From positions 124,001 through 188,000 of the forward strand of contig NZ_JALJZZ010000007.1 of the NCBI RefSeq assembly GCF_024171565.1: 64,000 nucleotides of DNA. Direction: 5' to 3'. The notes under the pieces were generated by a model that was given only the letters and a program-made list of their open reading frames with translations, did no database searches and was not told the DNA's origin. Numbering within the stretch: the stretch's first letter is position 1; every line of letters starts with the position of its first letter. Made by a program: the position numbers and the translations under genes. The stretch is from Okibacterium sp. HSC-33S16 (lineage in GTDB: Bacteria; Actinomycetota; Actinomycetes; Actinomycetales; Microbacteriaceae). Shown one piece after another: positions 51,810-59,131 of this stretch.

Positions 51810-52484
51810 TTACCGCAGCGTGTCGTCCGATCCCGTCGGCGGCATGCCGCCACCATCCGGAGAGACGTAGCCCTCGGTGGAGTACGAGGCCGTGTCACCT
51901 GACGTGCCTGAACTACCTGACGACGAATCGTCGCCGCCACCACGGATGTCCTGGGTCTGCGACTTCGCGTCGTCCTTCACCTGCGAGACTGCGTCGGCTG
52001 CGGCACCTTTAACCGAATCCGCTGCGTCCATGGCAGGTTCCTTGAGGTCCTCGGCGACGCCCTTCGCGGTCTCCTTGAGGTTGTCGACCAGGGGCGCCGC
52101 TTTCTCCTTTGCCGTCTGGCCGAGCTGCTTCTCTCGACTCGACGCGGGGATCAGCGACGCGGCAAGCAATCCGACACCGAAGGCGATGACGCCAACGGCC
52201 ACGGGGTTGCCCTTGGCCTTACTCACCGCCGTGGACGGCATGCTTCCCGCGTGGGATGCTGCATCCCCGACGTGTGACGCGGCGTCACTGAGGTGTGATG
52301 TTGCGTTGTCTGCGACTCCCATAACGTTGTCCTTAATCTTCCTGCCGAATCCCTTGACCTTGTCGGTCTGGCGCTGAGCGATGCTCGACGGGCTCACCTT
52401 GTCGGCGAGGGCGTCGACGTCGTTACCGAGTTCACGGCGTGTTTCCTCGATCTCCTGACGGATTTCTTCGGGATTGTTCGTCAT
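51810..52484 (-). CDS. DUF3618 membrane protein
   Basis: A 224-residue protein. The N-terminal helix NPEEIRQEIEETRRELGNDVDALADKV is the DUF3618 signature (cited in part). It is followed by amphipathic helices with Ala-rich repeats, one transmembrane helix at about residues 95-115 (VAVGVIAFGVGLLAASLI) and a Ser/Gly/Thr-rich acidic tail. Such proteins accompany holin-like superfamily III proteins and are often envelope- or stress-linked; the mechanism is unknown. It is the last gene of a three-gene operon with 4-base overlaps. Confidence 0.87.
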   Translation of the reverse strand: MTNNPEEIRQEIEETRRELGNDVDALADKVSPSSIAQRQTDKVKGFGRKIKDNVMGVADNATSHLSDAASHVGDAASHAGSMPSTAVSKAKGNPVAVGVIAFGVGLLAASLIPASSREKQLGQTAKEKAAPLVDNLKETAKGVAEDLKEPAMDAADSVKGAAADAVSQVKDDAKSQTQDIRGGGDDSSSGSSGTSGDTASYSTEGYVSPDGGGMPPTGSDDTLR

Positions 52485-52894
52485 CTCTGGTCCTCACTTG
52501 TCTTGAATGCCTCGGGCACCTTCTTCAGAGTTTCTGCGGTCTTCGGTGCTCCGTTGATCTCTTCAACTTCCTTACGGCCGCGCATGGCAAGGATTCCGGC
52601 CACGATGCCCCAGATGACGGCGACGATGATCGCCGACCAGACATTGCCCATCAGGAGGCCGAGGCCCCACCAAAGGGCGATCGAGAGAAACAGCAGTGCG
52701 AGGAAGCCGGCGACTCCGGCTCCACCGAACATTCCGGCGCCCTTGCCTGCCTTTTTGGCCGACTGCGACAGTTCTGCCTTGGCGAGCTCCACTTCCTGCC
52801 GGAACAAGGTGGAAATGTCTTTCGACACCTCGCCGAGGAGCTGGCCCAGGGATTCCGATCTCCCGTTGGGATCGGGAACGTAGGGGTCAGTCAT
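52481..52894 (-). CDS. Phage-holin-family III/DUF1469 membrane protein
   Basis: A 137-residue protein annotated in relatives as putative actinobacterial holin or DUF1469. The N-terminal half (LGQLLGEVSKDISTLFRQEVELAKAEL) is an amphipathic helix, and two transmembrane helices follow (about 55-78 and 82-102). It is chromosomal with no lysis genes nearby, so a housekeeping envelope role is more likely than holin activity. Overlaps both neighbours by 4 bases. Confidence 0.86.
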   Translation of the reverse strand: MTDPYVPDPNGRSESLGQLLGEVSKDISTLFRQEVELAKAELSQSAKKAGKGAGMFGGAGVAGFLALLFLSIALWWGLGLLMGNVWSAIIVAVIWGIVAGILAMRGRKEVEEINGAPKTAETLKKVPEAFKTSEDQR

Positions 52895-53592
52895 CGAAGA
52901 TCACCGGTTTCCGTGTAACCGCCGGTGGCCGTCGTTCCGGGCTCGACCGTGCCGGTGCCCTCGGAGTAGATACCGTCGGCCGTCGTAGTGTCGGCGTAAC
53001 CCGGCGCAGCAACGTAACCGAGGTCCGCAGCGGTCGCATCGTAGGTCTGGGTGGGTGCCGCCGACGGAGTGGACGCTGCCGACGATGGTGCAGTGGAGTT
53101 GAACGTCGGTCCGCTTGTGGTCGAAGATGTGGTCGAGTCGTCTCCGCTGGTGAGCGACTTAGCCAGGCGACCGACGACGATGCCAGCGCCCGCTGCCAGG
53201 GCAATGAACACTCCGGGGCGCCGACGTGCGAACCGCTTGACGTCATCGAGCATGCCGGCCGGGTCGCTGTTTTCAAGCCATCCGGCAACGTCACCAACGC
53301 GGTTAGCGGCCTGGGACACCAGATTCGAGGCCATTCCGGAGTCCGATGAGTCAGCCATGCTGCGCAGCTGGTCACTGACGGTGCGGATGCCGCCCGCTGC
53401 GCGTTCTTGCTGGGTGGTGACTTGTCCGCTGAGCTGCGAACGTACTTCGCCGAACAGGTTCTTGGCCTGAGCGCCAACCTCCTGCTTGACGTTCGATGCG
53501 CCCTCCGCGGCGGTCGACGCAACGTGGCTTCCGGCTCCGCGAACGCGATCAGTGGTGGTTGTCTCGTCTGCACCTGCTGAGGTTTGGGTCAT
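52891..53592 (-). CDS. Hypothetical protein, first gene of DUF3618 operon
   Basis: A 233-residue protein rich in amphipathic helices. Residues 20-115 look like an apolipophorin- or LEA-like helical stretch (QEVGAQAKNLFGEVRSQLSG). One membrane helix lies near 127-145 (RPGVFIALAAGAGIVVGRLA). The last 80 residues are Thr/Ser/Ala/Tyr-rich and probably disordered. GGAGGAAGAATC gives a strong ribosome site for ATG at 53592. The operon order hypothetical-holin-like-DUF3618 recurs in actinobacteria. No enzymatic function is suggested. Confidence 0.75.
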   Translation of the reverse strand: MTQTSAGADETTTTDRVRGAGSHVASTAAEGASNVKQEVGAQAKNLFGEVRSQLSGQVTTQQERAAGGIRTVSDQLRSMADSSDSGMASNLVSQAANRVGDVAGWLENSDPAGMLDDVKRFARRRPGVFIALAAGAGIVVGRLAKSLTSGDDSTTSSTTSGPTFNSTAPSSAASTPSAAPTQTYDATAADLGYVAAPGYADTTTADGIYSEGTGTVEPGTTATGGYTETGDLR

Positions 53593-53695
53593 GATTCTTC
53601 CTCCTCCCAGGAGACCGAGTCGCTGTTCGGTGTTGAACGGCGACTGGTTGGTCTCGAGTCGTGGGAAGAGTCTCGCTCAGGTAACGGAGGCGCGA

Positions 53696-53716
53696 CAAGC
53701 CTCAACGTGAGGCTTG
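53696..53716 (-). terminator. 9+3+9 inverted repeat between trpG and the DUF3618 operon
   Basis: CAAGCCTCA-ACG-TGAGGCTTG lies 46 bases after the trpG stop on the minus strand and 104 bases before the start of the next operon. It probably terminates the trpG transcript, though it lacks a T-run. A smaller CCCC/GGGG hairpin lies between it and the stop. Confidence 0.5.
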
Positions 53717-53761
53717 ACACCCCGCAGATGGGGGAGTAGCGAACACCGTGACGGGCAGTCG

Positions 53762-54412
53762 TTAGGCGCGGCTGGGTTCGACCTGCATCAAAGGGGTGAG
53801 CCCCTTGGCTGTCTCCGCTGCCGCCGGCAGTCCGGCCGCGGCCAGCCAGTTGCCGAGCATGAGATAGCCGCCTTCGGTGAGGACACTCTCGGGATGGAAT
53901 TGCACGCCGAAGATGGGAGCGGTTGCGTGACGGAGGCCCATGATGACCCCGCCGGCTGTGTAACTCGTGACCTCGAGATCGTCCGGCACCGTGTCGGTGA
54001 CGACGGCAAGCGAGTGATACCGCGTGGCAGTGAACGGCTTCGGGACTCCCGAGTAGAACGCGCTGCCGTCATGCTCAACGAGTGAGGTCTTGCCGTGCAT
54101 CAGCTCTTCGGCATTCGTCACCGTTGCGCCGAACGCCTCAGCGATCGCCTGGTGCCCAAGACAGACCCCGAGCAACGGCGTGCCGGAGTCAAGGGCGGCG
54201 TGAACCACCGCAACGGAGACACCCGCGTCGGCCGGTGTTCCTGGCCCAGGTGAAACGAGAACGGCGTCATATTCGGAAAGACGCGCTGCAGCATCCGCTT
54301 TCTTAAAGGTGTCGTTACGAACGACGTCAGTTTCGGCACCCAACTGAAGCAGATACCCATTCAAGGTGTAGACGAAGCTGTCGTAGTTATCGATCACAAG
54401 TACTCGAGTCAC
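53762..54412 (-). CDS. pabA: Glutamine amidotransferase, anthranilate/ADC synthase component II
   Basis: Supplies ammonia from glutamine to anthranilate synthase (TrpE) or aminodeoxychorismate synthase (PabB). The 216-residue class I amidotransferase has VIDNYDSFVYTLNGYL, PGPGTP, the nucleophile C84 in GVCLGHQAIAEAFG and a late GVQFHPES. In actinobacteria this pknB-adjacent gene is usually annotated trpG/pabA and often serves both pathways. GTG start, 8 bases after the stop of the small membrane protein gene. Confidence 0.92.
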   Translation of the reverse strand: MTRVLVIDNYDSFVYTLNGYLLQLGAETDVVRNDTFKKADAAARLSEYDAVLVSPGPGTPADAGVSVAVVHAALDSGTPLLGVCLGHQAIAEAFGATVTNAEELMHGKTSLVEHDGSAFYSGVPKPFTATRYHSLAVVTDTVPDDLEVTSYTAGGVIMGLRHATAPIFGVQFHPESVLTEGGYLMLGNWLAAAGLPAAAETAKGLTPLMQVEPSRA

Positions 54413-54420
54413 GTCAGCCC

Positions 54421-54579
54421 CTACTCTTCAACGGTTACTTCCTGGGTATCGACGATGTCTTGCACCCATGGGAAGACCCAGGTCGCCAATACATACAAAA
54501 CTACCGCGATAATCACGATCATGATGATGATGCGAACCCAGACCGGTCCGGGGAGCGCGCGCCACAGTGCCGCATACAT
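54421..54579 (-). CDS. Conserved 52-residue membrane protein
   Basis: The minus-strand frame MYAALWRALPGPVWVR continues into one transmembrane helix (about residues 16-38, Ile/Val-rich) and an acidic tail ending EVTVEE. GGAGGG lies six bases before the ATG. It sits between the sortase gene (2-base gap) and pabA (8-base gap), a slot where similar small proteins occur in related genomes. Codons and start context look real. Function unknown; a link to sortase or to the wall machinery is a guess. Confidence 0.75.
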   Translation of the reverse strand: MYAALWRALPGPVWVRIIIMIVIIAVVLYVLATWVFPWVQDIVDTQEVTVEE

Positions 54580-54581
54580 TC

Positions 54582-55388
54582 TCAGCCCTCCAGCGGTTCA
54601 GTCAGGGCGGCAGGCGGGCCAGCCTCGGTTGGTGTCCAGGACTCAAAGACGCCGTACGCGACGATGCGCTCAGCCGTCGAGAAATACGGGTTGCAACTGG
54701 TGAGGGTGATGAAGGAGTCGGTTGCCTCGACACCGTCGGCCTGCGGCACAGGGTCGAGCACGCCGACTCCCGAAGGCTTCACGTATTCAGTGGAACGGTA
54801 ACGGTAGGTGTACCAGCCTTCGGGCACCTGGATGACAATGGCGTCGCCGACCTGGAGGCTACTGATGGCGTTGAGCGGCTTGCCATGCGTGTTGCGGTGA
54901 CCGGCGATCGCAAAGTTGCCGATCTCGCCCGGCATCTGCGTGTCGGGATAGTGACCGATTCCGAGGGGGTCGAGGGTACGTGCTTTTGTCACACCGCCCG
55001 CAAGCTTCGCCGCGTACTCGGGACCGAACCGGGGAACATGCATGACACCGAACGTTTCAGCGTCCTTGGGCTGGGGCAGTATGACCGGATCACCGTAATC
55101 CACAGGCTGTGGATGAGTTTCGTCGGGGCTGGGAACAGTTGTGGGCAGTGTTGATGCCCACTGTTTGCTGAGCTCTGCGGCCTCGTCGTCTTGCGCCGCA
55201 CGAACGATTGCGTCGTTCAGCCAGAGCTGCCAGACGAGGAAGAGCATGACCAAAACTCCGCCTGTGATCAGGAGTTCTCCGATCACGCCGATGACGCTGA
55301 TGCGGGACTTCGGCCGCGGTGATGCCCCCGAGGAACGCTTGCGTCGGTCTGCCCGGGTCTCTAACACGACGGGCTCGGTCGAAGGCAT
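54582..55388 (-). CDS. srtE: Class E sortase
   Basis: Cysteine transpeptidase that attaches LAxTG-type surface proteins to peptidoglycan. From ATG at 55388 (MPSTEP) the 268 residues have a basic N-terminus, one membrane anchor (about 32-55) and the sortase domain with H164 (AGHRNTHG), C232 (TLTSCNPYFS) and R241. The TLTSC and IAGHR signatures with Tyr after NP fit class E. An upstream in-frame extension to 55463 overlaps DnaA-box-like DNA and is unlikely coding. It is followed at 2 bases by the 52-residue membrane protein. Confidence 0.92.
   Translation of the reverse strand: MPSTEPVVLETRADRRKRSSGASPRPKSRISVIGVIGELLITGGVLVMLFLVWQLWLNDAIVRAAQDDEAAELSKQWASTLPTTVPSPDETHPQPVDYGDPVILPQPKDAETFGVMHVPRFGPEYAAKLAGGVTKARTLDPLGIGHYPDTQMPGEIGNFAIAGHRNTHGKPLNAISSLQVGDAIVIQVPEGWYTYRYRSTEYVKPSGVGVLDPVPQADGVEATDSFITLTSCNPYFSTAERIVAYGVFESWTPTEAGPPAALTEPLEG
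55098..55114. other. Inverted pair of DnaA-box-like sequences inside srtE
   Basis: ATCCACAG-G-CTGTGGAT is an 8+1+8 palindrome made of two DnaA-box cores facing each other, inside the sortase coding region. Single occurrence in coding DNA could be chance, but two further groups lie within 4 kb. Confidence 0.4.
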
Positions 55389-55423
55389 GCGGGCAATTCT
55401 ATCTGTCGGACATGACGGGGAGA

Positions 55424-55521
55424 TGTCCACACATTCCACTGGAGTTTCCACATTGTTATCCACAGGCTGGGGATAATTACACGGGTGTAATTGTCCACAG
55501 TGTTAATAAGGGTGTTAATAA
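55424..55521. other. DnaA-box cluster with AT-rich direct repeats between srtE and crgA
   Basis: The 234-base gap contains a consensus TTATCCACA at 55456-55464, the actinobacterial variant TTGTCCACA at 55491-55499, weaker TGTCCACAC and TTTCCACAT sites near 55424 and 55445, and a reverse TGGGGATAA at 55468-55476. Next to them GTGTTAATAA is repeated with a 12-base period at 55500 and 55512. Boxes plus AT-rich repeats resemble origin DNA, yet the true oriC is expected beyond gyrB, so a DnaA-binding control or titration site is the more likely role. Confidence 0.6.
55475..55492. promoter_or_regulatory. 8+2+8 inverted repeat upstream of srtE
   Basis: AATTACAC-GG-GTGTAATT is a perfect inverted repeat about 90 bases before the sortase start and between two DnaA boxes. 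It is a candidate operator for an unknown regulator. Confidence 0.5.
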
Positions 55522-55564
55522 CTTTTGACCCGGGCTTTTTTGTCATTCTTCGGTGAGACACAAA

Positions 55565-55607
55565 AACACCCGTCCCTCTGCCGCAAGGCGGTGGAGGAGC
55601 GGGTGTT
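55565..55607 (-). terminator. Terminator of crgA
   Basis: On the minus strand AACACCCG pairs with CGGGTGTT, with inner CTCC/GAGG-type and CCGC/CGG pairing, followed by a T-run (55562-55566 on the plus strand are A). It starts 16 bases after the crgA stop. Confidence 0.85.
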
Positions 55608-55622
55608 CGAGGTGAAGGGAGG

Positions 55623-55868
55623 CTAGCGCCAGCGCGTCGTCATGAGGAAGCCAATGAAGGCGATTCCGAACCCGACGACGATGTTCCAGGATTCGAGGGC
55701 GGCGATTGGCAGCGCGCCCTGGCTGACGTAGAACACGATGATCCAGATGAGTCCCACGAGCATGAAGCCGAACATCACCGGCTTGAACCACACTGGGTTG
55801 GGTGCCTGCTCGCCGGATCGTTGCGCGCTGGTGGGCGCCGGGGTGCTCTTCGTCTTCTCGCGTGCCAT
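55623..55868 (-). CDS. crgA: Cell division protein CrgA
   Basis: CrgA is a small actinobacterial divisome protein that recruits and stabilizes FtsI/FtsZ-linked complexes. The 81 residues have a basic N-terminus, two transmembrane helices (about 31-50 and 62-79) and the conserved NPVWFKPVMFGFMLVGLIWI segment (cited in part), ending near MTTRWR. ATG at 55868 (MAREKTK) is chosen; ATG two codons earlier is possible. It lies upstream of a strong terminator and next to the rhomboid gene, as in relatives. Confidence 0.93.
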   Translation of the reverse strand: MAREKTKSTPAPTSAQRSGEQAPNPVWFKPVMFGFMLVGLIWIIVFYVSQGALPIAALESWNIVVGFGIAFIGFLMTTRWR

Positions 55869-55914
55869 AGGCATGATTCTAGCCGGTCGAGCCTGAAGAC
55901 CGCGCCTGCTCGCC

Positions 55915-56763
55915 TTAGAGAACGAAGTGAACGAGGCTGAGAGCCACCAGGACAACAGCGAGAGCAGCAATAAGCACGGTCTGGAGACGCTTATGCCGGA
56001 GTCGACGGGTCTGATAGTAGATCAGCCCAACAAGTGCTCCACCGATCAATCCGCCAACGTGCGCCTGCCATGCCACGTTGGTGCCTGGAATGAACCCAAT
56101 GACGAGGTTGATGCCGACGAGAACCAGCAAGCCGTTCATATTGCCGCCCAACTTTCGTTGGATGACAAGGAAAGCGCCCATCAACCCGAAGATCGCACCC
56201 GATGCGCCCACCACGGCCTGGTTGGGCGCAGACAGGAACAGAACGCCCAGCGATCCCGCAAAAGCCGATATCACGTAGAGCGTCAGGAACCGTGCTCGGC
56301 CCAGCATCGGTTCGAGCGCTTGCCCGAAAAGCCACAGCGAGTACATGTTGAGTCCAACATGCAGAATGAAGTTCTGCGAGTGAACGAGCGCCGTCGTCAG
56401 CATGCGCCATGGCTCGAAGGCGAAAGGATATGAGTACAGTCCTGCGTACAGCAGTCGGTCGGTGATCCCCAGACCGGGAATCAGCTGTAGCAGGAAAACC
56501 AGGGCCGTCAGGGCGATGATGCTGTACGTGACGACGGGTTTCTCGGTCGACCGGCTGAAGAAGCCTGTGCGAGTTCGGGCGCGCGGCGCAGTTCCGCGCT
56601 GCTCCCTCATGCACTCAGGGCAAATAACACCAACAGCGCCCGGTGTCTGGCATTCGCCACACACGGTGCGACCGCACCGCTGGCAGAGCACAAAGCTCTG
56701 ACGGTCAGGGTGCCGATAACAAAAGTTGTTGCGCTGAACCGGGGGAGTGGAGTTAGAGGTCAT
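55915..56763 (-). CDS. Rhomboid family intramembrane serine protease with zinc-ribbon N-terminus
   Basis: A 282-residue membrane protease. The N-terminal 55 residues hold a B-box-like zinc-binding region (CYRH, CQRCGRTVCGEC, CPEC). Six to seven helices follow, with the catalytic Ser188 in GASGAIFG and His235 in QAHVGG, and the HVGLNMYSL motif (H135, N139) that forms the oxyanion region. It cleaves membrane proteins within helices; substrates are not known. Commonly found beside the cyclophilin gene, as here (24-base gap). Confidence 0.91.
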   Translation of the reverse strand: MTSNSTPPVQRNNFCYRHPDRQSFVLCQRCGRTVCGECQTPGAVGVICPECMREQRGTAPRARTRTGFFSRSTEKPVVTYSIIALTALVFLLQLIPGLGITDRLLYAGLYSYPFAFEPWRMLTTALVHSQNFILHVGLNMYSLWLFGQALEPMLGRARFLTLYVISAFAGSLGVLFLSAPNQAVVGASGAIFGLMGAFLVIQRKLGGNMNGLLVLVGINLVIGFIPGTNVAWQAHVGGLIGGALVGLIYYQTRRLRHKRLQTVLIAALAVVLVALSLVHFVL

Positions 56764-56787
56764 CTAATGACCGGCGGCGTCCGCTAG

Positions 56788-57330
56788 TTATACGGCGTCG
56801 ACCGTGACGCTCTCGATGACGATGTCGTCGAGGGGGCGGTCACGAGCATCACGGGGAACCTCAGCAAGCTTGTCGACGACCTTGCGGCTCGCCTCATCTT
56901 CGACTGCACCGAAGATGGTGTGCTTACCCTGCAGCCAGCTCGTCGGGCCAACGGTGATGAAGAACTGTGAACCATTGGTTCCGCGTCCACCGATTGATCC
57001 GGCGTTTGCCATTGCGAGCATGTATGGCTCGTTGAAGTTCAACTCAGAGTTGATCTCATCGTCGAACTTGTAGCCGGGTCCGCCTGTGCCGTTGCCGAGA
57101 GGGTCGCCGCCCTGGATCATGAATCCGGGAATGATGCGGTGGAAGATCACGCCGTTGTAGAGAGGTGTGCCCTTCTTGGACTCACCGGTCTTCTCATCGG
57201 TCCAGTCAATGTCACCGGTTGCGAGCCCAACGAAGTTCTTTACCGTCTTGGGGGCGTGGTCACCGAAAAGGTTGACCTTGATCTCTCCGTAGTTGGTTTG
57301 AAGGGTGGCTACAGCGGTGTGCTTTGACAT
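56788..57330 (-). CDS. ppiA: Peptidyl-prolyl cis-trans isomerase, cyclophilin type
   Basis: Catalyses proline isomerization during protein folding in the cytoplasm. The 180 residues are a complete cyclophilin: NYGEIKVNLFGDHAPKTVKNF at the start, YNGVIFHRIIPGFMIQGGD with the active-site Arg, and GSQFFIT. No signal peptide. It equals mycobacterial PpiA in location near the origin. A divergent promoter gap of about 105 bases lies upstream. Confidence 0.95.
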   Translation of the reverse strand: MSKHTAVATLQTNYGEIKVNLFGDHAPKTVKNFVGLATGDIDWTDEKTGESKKGTPLYNGVIFHRIIPGFMIQGGDPLGNGTGGPGYKFDDEINSELNFNEPYMLAMANAGSIGGRGTNGSQFFITVGPTSWLQGKHTIFGAVEDEASRKVVDKLAEVPRDARDRPLDDIVIESVTVDAV

Positions 57331-57435
57331 GTTCCCAATTCTTACACATCCGCTGAGCCTGTCAGGTGGCGTTCAGCCCATTCGGTGGCAAGATGGAGAC
57401 CTGTCGCGTTTAAACGAGATCAATGGAGGTCAGCG

Positions 57436-57966
57436 GTGAGCCTGTCACGCAAGCGTAAGAAGGAACTCAAGCGACTCAAGGGAGACGCGAACGACCTGTG
57501 GCGCGCCCAGCAGGAAATTCTCGACCACGCCAACCATGTCGCTCGCGAAGCGTCGAGGCAGCTGTCCGCTTACGGCCGTGAGCAGGTTGTGCCGTCTGTG
57601 GTGAACACGTATGAGAGCCGCGTCCAGCCCGTCGTCGAACGGGGTTACGCAGCTTCTCGCGGAATCGTCGATACGGCGAAGCACAGTCTGGACAAGGCAG
57701 TGCTCCCGGCAATCGGCGGGGTCGTTGGTTCTGTCCTGTCGATCAGTGACATCGCCAAGGACACTCGTGTTCGCTCGGCTCTCGAGCGGCTTCAGCACGC
57801 TACCAAGCCGGCGCCCAAGAAGAAGAGCACCAGCGCAGGCAATGTCATTGCCGTTGGCGTCGGTGTTCTGGCAGCTGCCGGAGTCGCATATGCGGTCTGG
57901 CAGACGTTCCGTGCCGACGACGAGCTGTGGGTAGCTGACGAAGAGCCGGCTCTGCCGAACCTCTAA
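57436..57966 (+). CDS. Conserved hypothetical membrane-anchored protein
   Basis: A 176-residue protein. Residues 1-15 are very basic (SLSRKRKKELKRLKG), then a long amphipathic helical stretch (20-115) and one transmembrane helix near 138-155 (AVGVGVLAAAGVAYAVW), followed by an acidic tail (DDELWVADEEPALPNL). GTG at 57436 with TGGAGGTC upstream is preferred; the frame is open to 57385 without gene-like sequence. Homologues appear next to ppiA in Microbacteriaceae. Function unknown. Confidence 0.75.
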   Translation: MSLSRKRKKELKRLKGDANDLWRAQQEILDHANHVAREASRQLSAYGREQVVPSVVNTYESRVQPVVERGYAASRGIVDTAKHSLDKAVLPAIGGVVGSVLSISDIAKDTRVRSALERLQHATKPAPKKKSTSAGNVIAVGVGVLAAAGVAYAVWQTFRADDELWVADEEPALPNL

Positions 57967-57979
57967 TTTCTCAGCATCG

Positions 57980-58011
57980 ATGGCCGGTCCCGAAAGGGGC
58001 CGGCCATTTTT
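57980..58011 (+). terminator. Rho-independent terminator
   Basis: ATGGCCGGTCCC (57980-57991), loop GAAA, and GGGGCCGGCCAT (57996-58007) with a G.T pair, then TTTTT. It closes the 57436 gene. Confidence 0.9.
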
Positions 58012-58094
58012 CGTTACGCTCTGTCGCTTGATCACTGGATCCAGCAGAATGGGCCACACCGGCTCTACACGCACCGCCGTTCCAGGAGGGCAGC

Positions 58095-58523
58095 ATGTCA
58101 GTTGCAAATTTGACCGAGCACGAGTCCCTTGCCCGACTGGCCGAAGCACCCGTCGGTCGCATCGTCACCGTCGTGGATGGCATTCCCTATATTCACCCGG
58201 TTTCGCACTCCGTCATCCAGGGATTCATCTACTTCCGCACTCTGCCCGGCGACAAGCTCGTGGGCATCGCCGTCAACGCGTCAGTCTTGTTCGAGGGCGA
58301 CGGGATCGAAGGTGATTCTGCCTGGAGCGTTATTGTGCGAGGAATGGCACGTCGCGTTGACGACGACCCCGATGAGTTTGGCCCCGTCGAGTCGCAGCTC
58401 CGAGCGCCCTTCGTCGGCGGTCGCCGCGAAGCCGTTGTCCGAATCGTGCCGCAGTCGATCACAGGCCGCCTGTTTACTCAGGAAGCGATCGAAGAGGGCG
58501 ACGTCACGGACCCGACAGACTAG
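58095..58523 (+). CDS. Pyridoxamine 5'-phosphate oxidase-like flavin-binding protein
   Basis: A 142-residue split-barrel protein of the PNPOx-like superfamily. Elements are LARLAEAPVGRIVTVVDGIPYIHPVSHSVIQGFIYFRT and later AWSVIVRGMARRVDD, cited in part. Such proteins bind FMN, F420 or haem and reduce or store cofactors; which one is not decided. Ribosome site GGAGGGCAGC precedes the ATG. The last 20 bases overlap the end of the convergent Nudix gene. Confidence 0.85.
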   Translation: MSVANLTEHESLARLAEAPVGRIVTVVDGIPYIHPVSHSVIQGFIYFRTLPGDKLVGIAVNASVLFEGDGIEGDSAWSVIVRGMARRVDDDPDEFGPVESQLRAPFVGGRREAVVRIVPQSITGRLFTQEAIEEGDVTDPTD

Positions 58524-58971
58524 GACTGTCAGTCGTTCCACGCCCGGTCTGCGGGCTCTCCAGCATGCCCAGCGCCACAGTGACTAGGCCGACCGTGTCG
58601 AGGTGTTTGAGAGAGGCGAGCGGATGCCACGCGGCAGCGTCGGTTGACCCCTCAAGCTCATCTGTGAGTTGCCCACCCGTGACATGGGCACGATAAACAA
58701 TCCGAAGGGCGTGGAGAGACGTTGCCGCCGACGGATCTAGCCGTTGTTCTGCCGGCACAACATAGGAGTGAATCCCGAGAAGTTCGTCAAGGTCGGCCGC
58801 ATAGCCGGTCTCCTCGAATATCTCGCGCACCGCCGCGTCGGCAGGGTCTTCGCCGGGATCTATGCCGCCGCCCGGTAACGTCCACCCGCTTCGCCCTCGT
58901 TCGTTCCAATGCGCGAGCAGGATCTCGCTGCCCTTGATGATGACGCCATATGCGGCCACGCGGATGTCCAT
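58504..58971 (-). CDS. Nudix hydrolase
   Basis: A 155-residue pyrophosphohydrolase. The Nudix box is complete: G35-x5-E41-x7-R49-E50-x2-E53-E54-x-G56. The substrate is not predictable; relatives hydrolyse oxidized nucleotides, NADH or ADP-ribose. Start ATG at 58971 (MDIRVAAYG) is favoured over ATG at 58998, which adds nine residues. It overlaps the PNPOx-like gene by 20 bases tail to tail. Confidence 0.88.
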   Translation of the reverse strand: MDIRVAAYGVIIKGSEILLAHWNERGRSGWTLPGGGIDPGEDPADAAVREIFEETGYAADLDELLGIHSYVVPAEQRLDPSAATSLHALRIVYRAHVTGGQLTDELEGSTDAAAWHPLASLKHLDTVGLVTVALGMLESPQTGRGTTDSPSLSGP

Positions 58972-59099
58972 GGGCCCAATGTACAGAGCGGTCCGCACAC
59001 ATGCTGGGAAGAAACCGTTCGCTTAACGACGGATGTTCGAAACGTTCGATGACGAGTGTGAATAACTCCCAGGTCGTTAACGCCCCACGATCTGGAGAT

Positions 59100-59131
59100 C
59101 TATCCACAGCTGTGGATACTCCTGTGGATAA
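59100..59131. other. Three DnaA-box-like sites including an 18-bp palindrome
   Basis: TATCCACAGCTGTGGATA at 59101-59118 is a perfect palindrome formed by two facing DnaA-box cores. A consensus box in reverse orientation, TGTGGATAA, follows at 59123-59131. The region is intergenic. Confidence 0.6.

Noticed and set aside
52481-52894. Prophage remnant suggested by a holin-like gene
   Set aside because: No endolysin, integrase, att site or structural genes nearby; the gene sits in a conserved chromosomal operon.
55424-55521. Chromosomal oriC
   Set aside because: In actinobacteria the origin lies between dnaA and dnaN, which should be to the right of gyrB outside this window; the boxes here are reported as a finding instead.
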